Shown here piece by piece: positions 10,353-22,570 of a DNA stretch of 64,000 nucleotides. Source of the DNA: Eucalyptus grandis (taxonomy: Eukaryota > Streptophyta > Magnoliopsida > Myrtales > Myrtaceae); NCBI RefSeq assembly GCF_016545825.1, contig NC_052619.1, positions 68,396,115-68,460,114 of the forward strand, read 5' to 3'. The translations under genes and the position numbers were made by a program. The notes under the pieces are model-generated. The model did no database searches and had not been told where the DNA came from. It worked only from the letters and a program-made list of their open reading frames with translations. Within the stretch, counting starts at the first letter, position 1, and every line of letters begins with the position of its first letter.

Positions 10353-13300
10353 ACTTAATATTATTGATCGGTCTATTTATTGTTTAACACTTGTACAATA
10401 AGGTCCGCTCATCAATTTTTATTTGACAAGTGGGCTGCAACTTGCCTGATGAAGCCTACTTCCTCTCTTCACTGCTCATCTTTCCCGATAAATCCATCGT
10501 TTCGTCCATAGTCTCTCTCCACTGTCCATCCCCACAACAAACCCAACTTCTTTTGGCACGGTAAAACACAGGAACTTGTCCTTAAATAAGATAATCACAT
10601 CTAGGAAAAAGGAAGAAAAAGAAAAAGAAAATTAGGGGAAATGGTGTTGGAAGATAGTGACGCTGGAATTCGCCTTAGATCAGACAATTAAAAGGAATCC
10701 CGCCATGGCTGTGACCGGTTCTGGTCACCTTGCCAAGATACATCCAGTCTTCAGTGCCTGCGTACGTGCGAATCATCACAGCCTCTTCTTTTTTTTTTTC
10801 TTTTTTTTAATACATTCTCGTTCTTTTTCAGAGTCTTGGTGGAGAAGAAGGATATTGGTGATGAATTTTTGGGTAAGTTGTCGATGAAGATGATGAATAC
10901 GACGAGGAAATGAAAGCGAAGCAGGAGCATTTCCAGTGATAATTTGGTGATGGTGAAGCTCCGCCATCAACCGGAGAGGGGGGCGACCACTGCCGACGGC
11001 TTCACCCAGGACCTTCTCCGGGGGCAAAGCCTCCAGTGACCATGCGTTCCACTCATGAGCAGTGAAGAGACGTAAAAAGTAGGTGGATTTGTTGAGGACG
11101 ATGAACGATGGAGAGAAGGGCTTTGTGTGTGCAAAAGCTGCCGTGGTTCCCACCTGCCAATTAAAAATTGATGAATTAGCCTTACCCGTGCATATATCAA
11201 ACGATTAAGTAAACTGGTTCAAAGATTGCATCCTCCATTAAATTTATTTCCTTTTTTGGTTGTGGTAAATATTTAATATATTGTCAATCATGTAGGGTGT
11301 TACATTTCATTTGTGATTCGATAGGAACATGCATTATATAAAATATATAAAAAAGATTACATACGTTTAGTTTATATTGCATTGCGTTTAGTTTCCTAAT
11401 TCAGAAATTACATATCTTACGTGCATTACGAATGATGTAGTAATTAGGAAATTACCTAATTTAGATTAGGATTTAATATGAATTATTTCCTAATTCGATT
11501 TAGGTAATCATCAAGATTTAGGCAATTTCCTATTTAATTTCCAAAGAAAATCCAAAAAAGTATTGCATGTATATCTCATCTAGAATTAATTAATTTCGTA
11601 AATTCCATGTCACATATTACATGACACTTAGTAGTCATATGCTTTAGGGTCATGCCATAATTGCATCTCATGCATTGCATATAACTTTAATATCTATAAA
11701 AAGAAAACACAAAAATGACAATCTCACATAATTGAATATTGGGTTAAGTCATGATTAATTCTATTTCATGTCATGAGAATTGCATATAGGTCATATTCAG
11801 TAAAATTTAATTAACATAGCATACATGTCACTTAGATTTCATTTTAGTTCATTAATGCATGCTAATTTAGGCTTATATAAATCAAATTACATGTCAAGGT
11901 AGTTTATAGTTCTTTTGCTTGTCATTAGGATTAGTTGCGTATAAATTGCATTTAAATTCTATTCACATGTCTCTAGTTTAAATTAGAATTTACATAGACA
12001 TAACTTAGATTAAAATTACATCCGATGCATTGCATATAGATTCATTTTTATATATACAAGAAAACCCATGAAGAATTAAATGTCATTGCATCTAGAAATC
12101 TTGTGTAGGCCAGACACATGTTTTTTTTTTTATTGACAATTTTGCGGATCACTTTGGGCATTATCATAATGAAGTTATGATTTACTTAATGCATTGCGGT
12201 CTTTTCCCATTCTTAGAAATTTATTTACTGCATTGATTTATTAAGTGTTAAATTTTGATTGCGCAAGATCACTTCTCACATGGTAATGAATTAAGATTAA
12301 AATTAGCCAAGAGTGCTCACAAAATATTCTTGAAATGAAAAGAAAATGTGTCAAAAGGACGTTAGATTTATCTAGCGTAACCAAATATCCGTATAATTGA
12401 ATTTCTAGTTCTTGGAAGTAAAATGTATTCTTACACTGTACTTGAATTTCTAATCGACCTTAACTGATTAGTAGTGCCTCTAAAAGGTAAGATAAATTGT
12501 ATGTTTAAATTGTGTGCGAAGTTGCGATTGATAAAACTTGAGAAAGCTTATGCTAAGTGTAAACTTAGTAATCTCTCAGTTTTTCCTTAATGGTCTACCT
12601 TTGGGAAGGTCACAACATTCTTATGGCATTATTTTAGACAAAAAGTTATCTACTGACACGTGGAATAAAGACACGTGAACTTCTTCTTTTCTTTATTTAT
12701 TTGCAAGCTTAATTTTTTTTCTAATAGTTGGCTCGTTTCCTTCCATTTGTACATACATCTGTTGAACAGAAGGCCATGAAGTAGATAATAATTCAAGATG
12801 AAGGTCCACGTTGAGGTCCCATTTCTTTTTAATTAATAATTTCAAGCAAGGAAATTGACATTAACAATCTCTAAGTTTTGGCCTCATGTGTAATATCATC
12901 CTTAAACTTTTAATTTATCAAATATCATCCTTGAACTAATTCTAAATGTTCAATGTAGTTTTTAAACATTCAATCTACTCCATCAACTTTCTATAAGAAA
13001 GTCATATAAGTTATTTGATACTATTCACAATTATTCATAATGGCAATTTCACTGAAAATTTAGAATACCTTTTTATATCAATCATTTTCATGAATCAACA
13101 AAGTGAATTGGCGCTTAAAATTAAGTATAAACTAATATAGAGTTGTATTGGATTAATATATCTACTCTTTTTAATCTAAGCGTTTTCTTAAAATTATCTA
13201 GGACCGATGTTAATTTATCTATAACCACCGTACCTTATAGATCTTGTTCCTAAATTTTTACATTAATATAATTTTCACTCTTGTGTGTTTCATGTTGTCT

Positions 13301-13364
13301 AAAGAATAAGGAACAAGATTTTGATTTTGATTAGTATATGTATGGATATCTATAAATGAATTAA
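10353..13364. other. Intergenic, AT-rich; no gene supported
   Basis: At 10776-11153 the minus strand has an open frame (TKPFSPSFIVLNKSTYFLRL) preceded by an acceptor-like TTTTAATTGGCAG near 11155. I do not recognise the protein and its C-terminus runs into a poly-Lys tract from a poly-T run. From 11200 to 12300 the sequence is AT-rich with recurring ATGCATTGCATAT-like motifs. From 12830 it resembles dispersed TE relics. An old retroelement interior is possible. Confidence 0.4.
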
Positions 13365-13660
13365 GGGAAAATTTCAAATAAGGACCTAAAGTGCATTTCT
13401 TTTTTCAAAAGAGAACCTGAATTGAAGTCTGTCTCAAATAAGGATCCAAAATAGTCATTTAGTCTCAAATAAGGATCTCACTCGCCGGCCAGTGAACAAA
13501 TGCATTTCCGATTCATATTTCGGTAGCTTGATTAGGGATGTTTTTGTCCATTTCTTTTAAAAAAATTTGGTTATCTTGTTTTTTTTTTTTTTTTTTTTTG
13601 GGTCAATGATTGCACTGTTCATCATCTTCTTCATCCCCCTTTCATCATCTTCTACTGTCA
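13365..13660 (+). repeat. Left terminal inverted repeat of the Pack-MULE
   Basis: Pairs with 23095-23395. Conserved landmarks are AAGGACCTAAAGTGCATT at the tip, CTCACTCGCCGGCCAGTGAA in the middle, and GGGTCAATGATTGCACTGT at the inner end. A poly-T tract near 13578-13600 corresponds to an (AT)n/poly-A tract in the right arm. Confidence 0.9.
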
Positions 13661-13879
13661 CTTGGACTATGACTAGCTAAGCTTGATCGATATCGTCTTT
13701 GTCCAATGTTGTCGAGAGGAAGGAATTACAGATAACATACGCAAAATTTTTGAGTCGTGTTCTGCCGTGGACGTTCTTCTAACATCCCCGGAATTAGGCT
13801 AACGAAGAAGAGATGAAATTTTTCGAGAGAAATGTGAGGGCATACGAAAATGAGATTTTAATCAGGAGAGAGAAAACGG

Positions 13880-14030
13880 ACTGAAGATGAGCATGGCGTC
13901 GGGGAGGGCGCCGAGCATGGGGAGGAAGAGGCCGCCGATGATGCCGGGCCCCAGGATCTTCAGCAGTAGCTCGCTGCCATTGGACAGACTTGATGGGCGA
14001 GCCCTCCCCCAGGGCCGGCCAGGGATGTTC
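13880..14030 (-). pseudogene. Captured exon piece of an NCL-type sodium/calcium exchanger
   Basis: On the minus strand the frame reads NGSELLLKILGPGIIGGLFL then PMLGALPDAMLIF. This is the conserved GSELLLEILGPG..GG..LP.LGALPDAMLI segment of plant NCL (EF-hand cation/Ca2+ exchanger) proteins, which move Ca2+ against Na+ at endomembranes. It is one of the membrane segments lining the exchanger. Only about 35 recognisable residues are present, with no EF hands and no second exchanger half, so it has no transport function. It lies just inside the left inverted repeat and is antisense to the PHS1 piece in the same element. Confidence 0.85.
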
Positions 14031-15404
14031 TGTTACAGTACAGTGGATGTTATCTTAGTTGCAATATCAGTATCGTACTCATGACAGGATGATTACGAAG
14101 ACTTGCCCACATTTAAACTAAATGCATGAGTTACTTGATTTTTGGGTTTGAAAGAGATGGGTTGTTGAGAATGGTTCTACTATGTTATGAAAGTTGCTTC
14201 GTTGCAATAATCACTTATGAAGAATGCAACTTTTGGTGATCATGGAATTGTGTAATGTCTTCAGGGTTAGATGGTTGGAATAAATAAAGTTGGACAATTT
14301 TCACATGGTCTGTGGTTAATTTCACAGTAAGGATCCATTATCAATTTCCAATGGACAGAAGGTTGGTGATTAGATTAAGGATCATCTGCACTTCTCACTT
14401 TGATTGGTTAATGTCTAAAGCACATGATAAGTACAAGCCGTGTTGCTCTCTATGAGCAGTGTTTTCCAATGGTAGAATTTCAACTTACTGTCTTCAGTGC
14501 TCTTCTACCAATTTCCAAGACACAGTCATGTCTTTCTTCATAGACCTTTCACATTGGAGTGCCCTTTTAAGGGATATGTGAATTGCATCCATGGGATACA
14601 TTAGTGGTACTACAGAGTTCCTCTGTTTGTTTCTTATATGATGAATTATGAATGCATCCATGCCTTCTTCCTGGCTTTGTTTTGAATAAATCCTCTAGTC
14701 AATCCAGTCGATGATAAGCAAGGCTGAACTGGGAAATTTATTTGGGAAATTTATTTGTGTTAAGGAGAAGTTGTTTGAGCCTTTTCACAATGAACGGTTC
14801 CTTCTTTTCTCTTTGTAAAAATTGACCTGCTACTTTGCTCTATTGTATGTTATTCTCAAAAGTTAACACTTGTTGCGGCAGGTGACTGTCTATTCGGGGG
14901 GGTTGTCTTCTTTGGGCTATTTAATCTACCTAGCATTGGAGATGCATTTCCAAAGGAAGCTGTTGCTGTTATAAAGATATCATCATCTAGGATGGCCACG
15001 CAATCCGAACGCCTAGGCTATGAATTTGCGAAGTGGTTGGGCATCCAAACTCCTCAGGTTGTTTTGTAGGATAAAACATACTCCCTAGGCAATGATACTA
15101 TCTCTTCCAATCTAGGCAGCTTTATCTGTTACAATCTTTGTTCTTGCCAGAATTTTAACATGTTGTAGTATTGCAGGCCAGAGTCAGTCATAATTCTAGC
15201 CCCGAATGGCTTCAAATAAAGGAAGCTGCAGAGCAAGCAAAAATGACAGCAATTTCAGAGGGAGATGATATTGGTGGAGTGACATGAGCAGAACTCTTGG
15301 AAGCTCTTCAGCTCGGTCGATGCCTTCTTCTGATGAGGTGTGCCTTACACTAAATTTGAATCTTTAATCAGGTTCCTCCATGCTGTTCGATGGAATATTC
15401 TTTG

Positions 15405-15816
15405 TGTTGGGAATTACTGATCCCCGAAAACCGGATTCGACACTAAATCGAACCCCTAAATCAATGCGGAAGACGAAGCCCGGAAAAACCACGCATCACC
15501 GATCGTAAAGCACACCACGGATTCGAGCGTACCTTGTTAGCCACAGATTAAACACCAAACGCCAATGGAGGAAGAGAATCCGGTCGAATCGATCCGATGA
15601 AGCCTTGAAGGAAGAAATTGGAAGCCGTATGCCTACTTGTCCTTTTGGGAGAGAAAACGCGGGAGAGAAAACGTAATTCTGATTCAACGTGCATTTTTTC
15701 TCTCTCTCTCTTCCCTTTTATACCTCCCTCTTTCCACGGGCCTTATTCCCGTGGGCCGGGCTTCAGGGCCCAACTTTGGCGGATGGGCCTTAAGCCCAAA
15801 TCAAATAAAGCCTTCA
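15405..15816 (-). repeat. 3' LTR of the copia element
   Basis: In element sense it begins TGAAGGCTTTATTTG and ends GTAATTCCCAACA. A TATAAAAGG promoter motif lies near 15714-15723 on the minus strand. The adjacent polypurine tract is GAGTGGGAGA, read from 15817 outward on the minus strand. Confidence 0.93.
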
Positions 15817-16899
15817 TCTCCCACTCGCACATGGTGGTCCAAAACCAACATGGGCGGACAGGCTACTCGGGCCCATCGGAGAATAATCCATCATAGACTC
15901 TCTCTTAACATGGTGGGCCGAACATAATCCTCTTTTCCTCTCTTCAACATTCATACCGGTGAATAATCCGTGCGACCAGCATACTTTGAGAGCTCGTTGC
16001 CATACATCTGTTAGGAATACATAGCAGCTCATAATTGGCATCACACTTTGAGTAGATTTTGTATGCGGTACCCTAGATCGATCGATCACATTTATATCTC
16101 TCTTGATCTCTTTTAAACAATGATATATATATATATTGTATTCACAATTATGATTATCACAAAGACAGTCATAATTGGTTAACCGGTGAATACAAAACTA
16201 TAATGTGATTCTCCAAAATCGATCTTCCTCTTTCCTTCAAACTCTCAATTTCAGTCCACTTGCTTTTCTAGAAATGCCCCATTAGATCGAATCAAACTCA
16301 TGACCATTGGCAACATCCTAAGATAGCAAACACTAAATAAAAATCTTGAGAATAAGTAAGAGTCATGAGGGGACTAAGAAATTGAGGAACTCTCTTCCTC
16401 AAGAGTCTCACACGACATAAAAAGTTGAGATCAAACTTTTGCCACTCTTATTGGTCGTCTCATGCATACGTAGTATGAAATACGTATTACGGTATTAACT
16501 CCTTTCCCATGGAGCGTATGTCTACACCTTTCAATACCGTACGATGATAGTTCGAGACATACCTAATGTCTAACTTGAGTTCACGTATCTACTCATTTAC
16601 AAAATTCATCGAACTCACATCGGCATCATAGACGGATAAAGTAAAATATGTGGGTATTTTACTTTCGGACATAGTAAGTATCATGTCCTCATCTTAACAC
16701 CCGATTAAGGCGACATACGTGTTTTAAGCTTGAGCTCTCGATTATCACCCGATAATAAGCTTAAAAACAGTCTCATCTCTATTTATCACACAGTAAATAG
16801 AGGCGATTACCCGTGTGAGTGGGCTAATCTCATCTGTCCGACATACTTCTTCTAACTTAAAATAATGCACCGAGCATTAAGATGCATAAAGATCAAACA

Positions 16900-17760
16900 A
16901 AGATTCATAGGCATTAATGATGAAAACACAAATTCATCAAATGTGAACTCTTAGGGAAATTACAATATTCAGTACATCATCCTCTACGCAATCCTAGAGA
17001 TTTCACATGGCCACAAAACACATCTCTAAGTACTTGGCTTTGTCATAGGATCTGCTACCATTCTATGCGTAGTATGTACTATAAGTTCACATCTTTTCGT
17101 GCAATCATATCCATGACAAAATTATACTTGGTATCTATATGTTTGGTCTTGCCATGATATTTGGATCTTTAGTGTACACTTTTGCTGCTTGATTATCATA
17201 GTTAACTAATAACAAATCTGCAGCACTTCCAATAACACCTAAATGATCCAATAATCTCTTAAGCCAAACATCTTCTTATACTACTGCTGCGATAATACCA
17301 CGAACTCAATTCCATCGTGGACAAGGCTATATACTTTTGTTTCTTACTTTGCTCCAACACATGGTGTCATTATTCGGTAAGAGAACAAACCTAGAGGTAG
17401 ATTTCCTTTCATTTAAATCTCCTCCCCAATCAACATCGAATAGCCTTAGAGTCGCAGATCCTTTCTATAATAACTCAACATATAATCAGCAGTCCACTTT
17501 AGATACCTCGGTATTCACTTAACGGCTTTCCAACGTGCTTGACCTGGATTGGATTAGTATCTACTCACCATTCCAACTGCAAAACATATGTCGGGTCTTG
17601 TACACATCATAGCGTACAACAAGCTTCTAACAAAGACTAGCATAAGGAACATGTTTCATTTGTTCCTTCTCTTGTGGAGTCCTTGGACACGAGCCTATGG
17701 CTCAATCCTTCACCTTTTGCAATAGGAGCGTCAATGGGTTTACAATCCCATATCATTCAA
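16900..17760 (-). pseudogene. Decayed copia RNase H region
   Basis: Short minus-strand frames fit the copia 3' part: a TRPDICFAV-like stretch near 17590, a LRYLKWTA-like and Y..S..GD..ERKSTSG-like stretch near 17390-17510, and a KQ..VALST-like region near 17310. No long frame remains. Assignment rests on order and position behind the reverse transcriptase. Confidence 0.6.
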
Positions 17761-17761
17761 T

Positions 17762-18462
17762 TCAAAATTTGGAAGACAACCAACTTTTGACAAAAGTATT
17801 GACTAGCTCCATATTGCTTCCGGCAATTAGTATATCATCAACATATAATGATATGATCACAAATTGATCCTTGGATCTTTTGATATATACACAATGATCC
17901 TCATCTATCATTGTAAAGTCATATGCCATTATGGCATTATGAAAACGTATATATCCTTGTCTTGACAACTGCTTAAGGCCATATATCGACCCCCAAAGTC
18001 GACATACCTTTTCTTCTTGGCCTTTCACTATGAAACCAACAGGTTGTTCCATATATATTTCATCCTCTAATTCTCCATTGAGGAAAGCGGTCTTTACATC
18101 CATTTGATGTAACTCAAGATCCATACTAAACACTATTGCCAGAACTATGCGAATCAAGGCAAATCTTACTATAGGAGAAAAAATATCTTCATAATCAATT
18201 CCTTCCTATTGATTATACCCCTTCGCCACAAGGCGAGCCTTATGCCTTTCAATCGAGCCATCAGCCTTTCGCTTTTCTTTGAGAACTCACTTGTTCCCAA
18301 TGGCTTTGCGTCCTTTTGGAAGATCAAATCCAGTTCCAGACTTGGTTTGATTTCATTGACTCCATTTTCCTCTTTCATTGCATAAATCCATTTCTCCTTA
18401 CTAGGGCAATTTAGAGCCTCATTAATATTTCTTGGCTCATCCTCATCTTGCGGAGCAACCAT
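17762..18462 (-). pseudogene. Copia reverse transcriptase, frameshifted
   Basis: The minus-strand frame at 17762-18157 reads MDLELHQMDVKTAFLNGELE, IYMEQPVGFIVKGQEEKVCR, IYGLKQLSRQ and the catalytic box SLYVDDILIAG. The upstream piece at 18169-18462 carries the preceding EPRNINEALNCPSKEKWIYA segment. The MDVKTAFLNG and YVDD motifs are diagnostic of Ty1/copia reverse transcriptase, which copies element RNA into DNA. The two pieces are in broken frames, with a stop near 18165, and the canonical RHKARLVAKG stretch is scrambled. It is non-functional as it stands. Confidence 0.93.
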
Positions 18463-18479
18463 AAAAGTTTCCCTTTCAA

Positions 18480-19620
18480 TGTCAAAACATCGACGGGGAA
18501 TACTTTGGCGACTTGTTCACCGTATGGGAGATTGTACACTTAGCACATCATTCCCCATTATGCTCCCACTTAGATTAGGTAATGATGATGTCGTCACATC
18601 AGGTGGTTGCAATTGAGAATGAGTTGAATTCAATTCATCACATCTTATATTACTCCCACTTGGATGAACTCCATTAATATCATAATCTTAATCCAAGGTT
18701 TCAAATAGGAAGTAATCTTCCCCTATTTCGCCCTTCTTAAGAAATTCATCCACTAAGAATGTGACATCCTGTGATTCAAATTCAGTTATTCTCCCACTTT
18801 CCTGCTCACTTACGAACACATACCCTTTTGAGTGTTCGAGTATCTCATTAAAATACTCTACTTTTATATGGGACTCAATTTCCCAAACTTGTGAGAGGAC
18901 ATATGAGTATAGACAGCATAACCCCATGGCTTAAGTAAACTTAAGTCCGGTTTTCTACATATCCATAACTCATATGGAGTGAAACTAACTGATTTGGAAG
19001 GCACCCGGTTAAGTATTTAGGCAAGCAGTTAACAACACATCACTCCATAAAAGTGATATGTAAGTTAGCATACGCCATCATGGACCTAACCATTCCAAAA
19101 GAGGGTTCTCGTTTCTTCTCTCTCTCGCAACACCATTTTGTTGAGGAGTATATGGAATAGACAACTGTATTTCTATTCCTTTTCACCACATAATTTTCTG
19201 AACTCATCAGATAAATATTATCGACCTCGATCGGATCTCAATACTTTTATTTTCTTGTCTAATTGATTTTCTACCAAGTTCATAAACCTTTTGAAACAAC
19301 TTATGCTTCAGATTTATGAGAAATCAAATAGACACATCCGAATCGAGTATAATCATCTATTAAAAGTGATGAAGTAAACAGCCCCTTGCCTTCCTCTCAC
19401 ATTCATTGAACCACAGACATCAGAATAGATTAAATGCAGAGGAAATTCAGCTCTTTTACCTTTTCAAATGGTTTCCTTGTCATTTTCCCTACTAGGCAAT
19501 GCTCACATCTGGGCAAATCGACTTTTTCAATATTACCCAACAAGCCCTCTTTGGCTAGTCTTTTCATATGTTGTTGGCCCATATGACCAAGTCTAGCATG
19601 CCACCATATTCACGTCATTA
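18480..19620 (-). pseudogene. Copia integrase, heavily decayed
   Basis: Near 19480-19610 the minus strand encodes WHARLGHMGQQHMKRLAKEG and then LPRCEHCLVGKMTRKPFEK. This is the HHCC zinc-binding domain of copia integrases. Further along, DVCGSMNVRGRQGAVYFITF and DDYTRFGCVYLISHKSEA fit the catalytic core but lie in shifted frames. The remainder to 18480 is scattered frames (such as LVDEFLKKGEIGEDYFLFE at 18688-18927). Confidence 0.85.
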
Positions 19621-19839
19621 TCATATAAAGTAGAAGACATGAAACAAGGGAACAAATATTGACATCACCACAGTCAACATTTAGTTCAATGAAACCATTT
19701 AGAAAGTGACCACAACCATAGTAGTTTGTATCCAAATACAAATCTACACCTCTATTATGGAAGTTCATATAAAAATCAAGCTTGACCAACATCAAAACAG
19801 ACAATTAAATTTCGACGAATCTCCAGAGCATTTAGAACA

Positions 19840-20487
19840 TCATGTAGGAACAAGTTGCGTCCACCACACATGTTCGGTTGGCGGTGCCAATCCTTTTAAC
19901 TTCAGCTCTGAGTTGTTTTCCACATAGATCCACTTAGTTCCGGTTGGTATTCGTCGGAATTCCACGAAGGATCCTTTATCCTTCGCTACATCGTCTGTTA
20001 CTCCTGAATCTACAGTCCACAAAGGATTGGATTCAGCCAATAATTCAGAACTTGACACATAATCAAAGTTCTCAAATGTACAAGAGGTGTTTACCTTCTT
20101 TGGCTCACGACAGTCGCGAGCATAGTGACCCTTCTTGTCACAGTTGTAACATTTCACCCTTGACATTTTCTTCACTTGAGGACGTTTTCCTCTCTTGTGT
20201 TGGTTAACTCGTGATCTCTTGCAATAAGGACTTGATCCTTTACATTCCCACATATTGAACGAATCAATACGCTTGCGCTTAGAGCTCAAAACTCTTTATG
20301 AGCTAGAACCAGCATTGCAAATATCTATTCTCAGCTCACATGCCGTTAAGCGGTCCTCTACCAGCTCAAGGTGGCGCACAACATTCTCAAGATCTTCCAT
20401 AACATGGTCAAGAGCTTCTAGTGCTTCTTGCTTTTCTAGCACATATTGAATCTTCATATTCAATATTTCACAATTGTAGCCGTTCAT
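19840..20487 (-). pseudogene. Copia gag zinc knuckle and protease start
   Basis: The minus frame at 19840-20289 has CYNCDKKGHYARDC, a CX2CX4HX4C zinc knuckle of gag, followed by LWTVDSGVTDDV, where DSG is the aspartic protease active site of copia elements. The frame at 20296-20487 (EALEALDHVMEDLENVVRHL) is the preceding gag helix region. Another gag-like frame is at 20937-21152. These are separated by stops. Confidence 0.88.
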
Positions 20488-21429
20488 ATTAGCAATTACA
20501 TTCTTAGTTGCTGAACCATCGTTCTGAACACATCAGACATACATGCACGAATAATTAATGCCTATCATTTATGCATCCCTATTTACATAGACCCATCATA
20601 TTAATGAATAATTTCAAGTAAGGCTTCAGAATCAAAAGGTCACTACGTTTCCAATCATCCTCCAAAAATCCTAACTTAAAACTATCATTAATATGATTGT
20701 CATATGCAAAATCAATTCTAAGAAGCTACACAAACTTCTAAAACTACCCACAGCTAATTACCCACAGCAACCAGCAATTACAGAAAGCAATAGATAATAG
20801 ATATCAAATAACACAACAATGCTTTCATCTTATAATACAATCAATACATTGGTTGCTACATCAACAACTATCGGTAGTCAAACAGTACATAATATGTCCA
20901 CAAACACATTTAACAAAAAAAAAACAGTAAATACAACTAACACCAAGTCAGCACACGAACTGGGAAAGATCCTCTTTTGTTCAATTTCTTGATCTTTTCC
21001 CTTGTCATAATACAATAATATTCATTTACAAAATCCATAATGATTTTCTTATATGAAGTAGCTCCGTTGACATCCCATATGCAATTCAACACATCTTGCC
21101 ATTCTGTGGAAGAGTGCTTATGAAAAATCGCACCATCTCGGATTTGTGACATAGGACGACCATTCCATATGACCTGTTGAATTTTCCCGTTGACTTCATG
21201 GACGTGATCAATTAAGTCACCACTCTCCCCATCGATGATCGATCCGCCAGCCTATCAACTTAGACAAATTTCCTTTTGTTCATCCGGTCACTGCGCGAAT
21301 AGGTGTGCGCAACCTCGGGGAGGCATTGTTCCTCGCAACAAATGCAGAACAAATAAGGGATTACATATAATCCACATAGACTTAATTGAAAAAGAAACAC
21401 ATTCTTTTCCTCTCTTTTTTTTTTTTTTT

Positions 21430-21545
21430 TGGGGTCAACGGTCAAAGTCAACGGTCAACGGTCGGTCAACGGTCAACGATCAAGTCAACGGTCAACGGTC
21501 GTCGACGGTCAACGATCAAGTCAACGGTCGTCGCCGGTCAACGCT
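21430..21545. repeat. GTCAACGG tandem cluster in the copia leader
   Basis: Ten GTCAAC hexamers occur in about 115 bp, mostly in GGTCAACGG context. On the element's sense (minus) strand each reads GTTGAC, the core of a W-box (TTGAC), overlapping CCGTT. The cluster sits between gag and the primer-binding site, so it is in the transcribed leader. Confidence 0.9.
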
Positions 21546-22010
21546 CGTCGGTCCTCGGACGTTCGGGCGACCGTCCCGCACGTGCGCGCGCGTGCGCGGG
21601 CCGACGTCACGCGGTGCGTCGGCGACACGTGCCACGCGCGTGCCATCGTCGCCGGGTCGGGTCGGGTCGGTTCGCGGGTCGGGTCGCCCCGCCAACCGAC
21701 GTCATCGCGACGTCATCGATGACGTCAGCCCCGTGATTACTTGACCGTTGGGTGACGTCATGCCGTCGCCGCACGCGTCGGTCCGTGGACTGCGCGTCTT
21801 GCCGTTCCGCCCGGCGGCGCGCGCGCGCCGATCGCCGACCGGCGCGTGTGCCGCACGCGCCTGCGATCGAGAGCCGGGCACGTCGCGCCCACGCGCGCCG
21901 CCTTTCGGCCGCGCGTGTGGGCGCGTGCGGCGTTGCCCGGCCGCGCTCGAGACATCTCCAGACTTGTCTCGACGTCGTCTATCTCCCAGTGCTTTCAGAA
22001 TTTGTTTTTG
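21546..22010. other. Very GC-rich copia leader segment
   Basis: This stretch is dominated by CG-rich words (GCGCGCG, CGTGCGCGCG, CCCGGCCGCG), unlike the AT-rich flanks. All six frames are partly open only because of composition. It lies between the GTCAACGG cluster and the 5' LTR. No coding assignment. Confidence 0.7.
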
Positions 22011-22140
22011 ACATTCGAAAACTCATGAAAATGGCCTAAGAAGTCTCGGGTGTCGGGATTTGTCGCCCGATCCGTACAGCCGAAAACATTTTTGCGAAAA
22101 ATCAATCAAAAACATCAAAAACAGATCGGGAAAACGTGAA

Positions 22141-22157
22141 CTAGGGCTCGATACCAA
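22141..22157 (-). other. Primer-binding site of the copia element
   Basis: On the minus strand, directly after the LTR end CCAACA, the sequence is TTGGTATCGAGCCCTAG. TGGTATC..AGCC resembles the initiator-Met tRNA primer site used by copia elements, with a small change in the middle. Confidence 0.75.
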
Positions 22158-22570
22158 TGTTGGGAATTACATCCTCAAAACCGGATTCGACACTAAATCG
22201 AACCCCTAAATCAATGCGGAAGACGAAGCCCTGGGAAAAATCACGCATCACCGATCGTAAAGCACACCACGGATTCGAGCGTACCTTGTTAGCCACAATT
22301 AAACACCAAACGCCAATGGAGGAAGAGAATCCGGTCGAATCGATCCGATGAAGCCTTGAAGGGAAGAAATTGGAAGCCGTATGCCTACTTTGTCCTTTTG
22401 GGAGAGAAAACGCGCGGGAGAAAAACGTAATTCGATTCAACGTGCATTTTTTTTTTTCTCTCTCTTCCCTTTTATACCTCCCTCTTTCCACGGGTCTTAT
22501 TCCGTGGGCCGGGCTTTCTGGGCCCAACTTTGGCGGATGGGCCTTAAGCCCAAATCAAATAAAGCCTTCA
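22158..22570 (-). repeat. 5' LTR of the copia element
   Basis: Direct repeat of 15405-15816, 413 bp, with TATAAAAGG near 22468-22477 on the minus strand. Most differences from the other LTR are 1-2 base indels in homopolymers. Confidence 0.93.

Larger units (their letters stand above)
15405..22570 (-). mobile_element. Ty1/copia LTR retrotransposon, 7,166 bp, TSD CTTTG
   Basis: Two LTRs (412 and 413 bp) in direct orientation flank pol-like coding sequence on the minus strand. The TSD CTTTG lies at 15400-15404 and 22571-22575. Domain order along the minus strand is gag zinc knuckle, protease, integrase, reverse transcriptase and RNase H region, which is the copia order. The frames carry many stops and shifts, so the element is not autonomous now. 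LTRs differ by few substitutions and mostly small indels, implying a fairly recent insertion or conversion. It sits inside an intron of the captured PHS1 fragment. Confidence 0.95.

Noticed and set aside
21235..22039. Arg/Ala/Pro-rich frames of 87-169 codons in the copia leader
   Set aside because: All frames are open because of extreme GC content and the GTCAACGG repeats; none matches gag.
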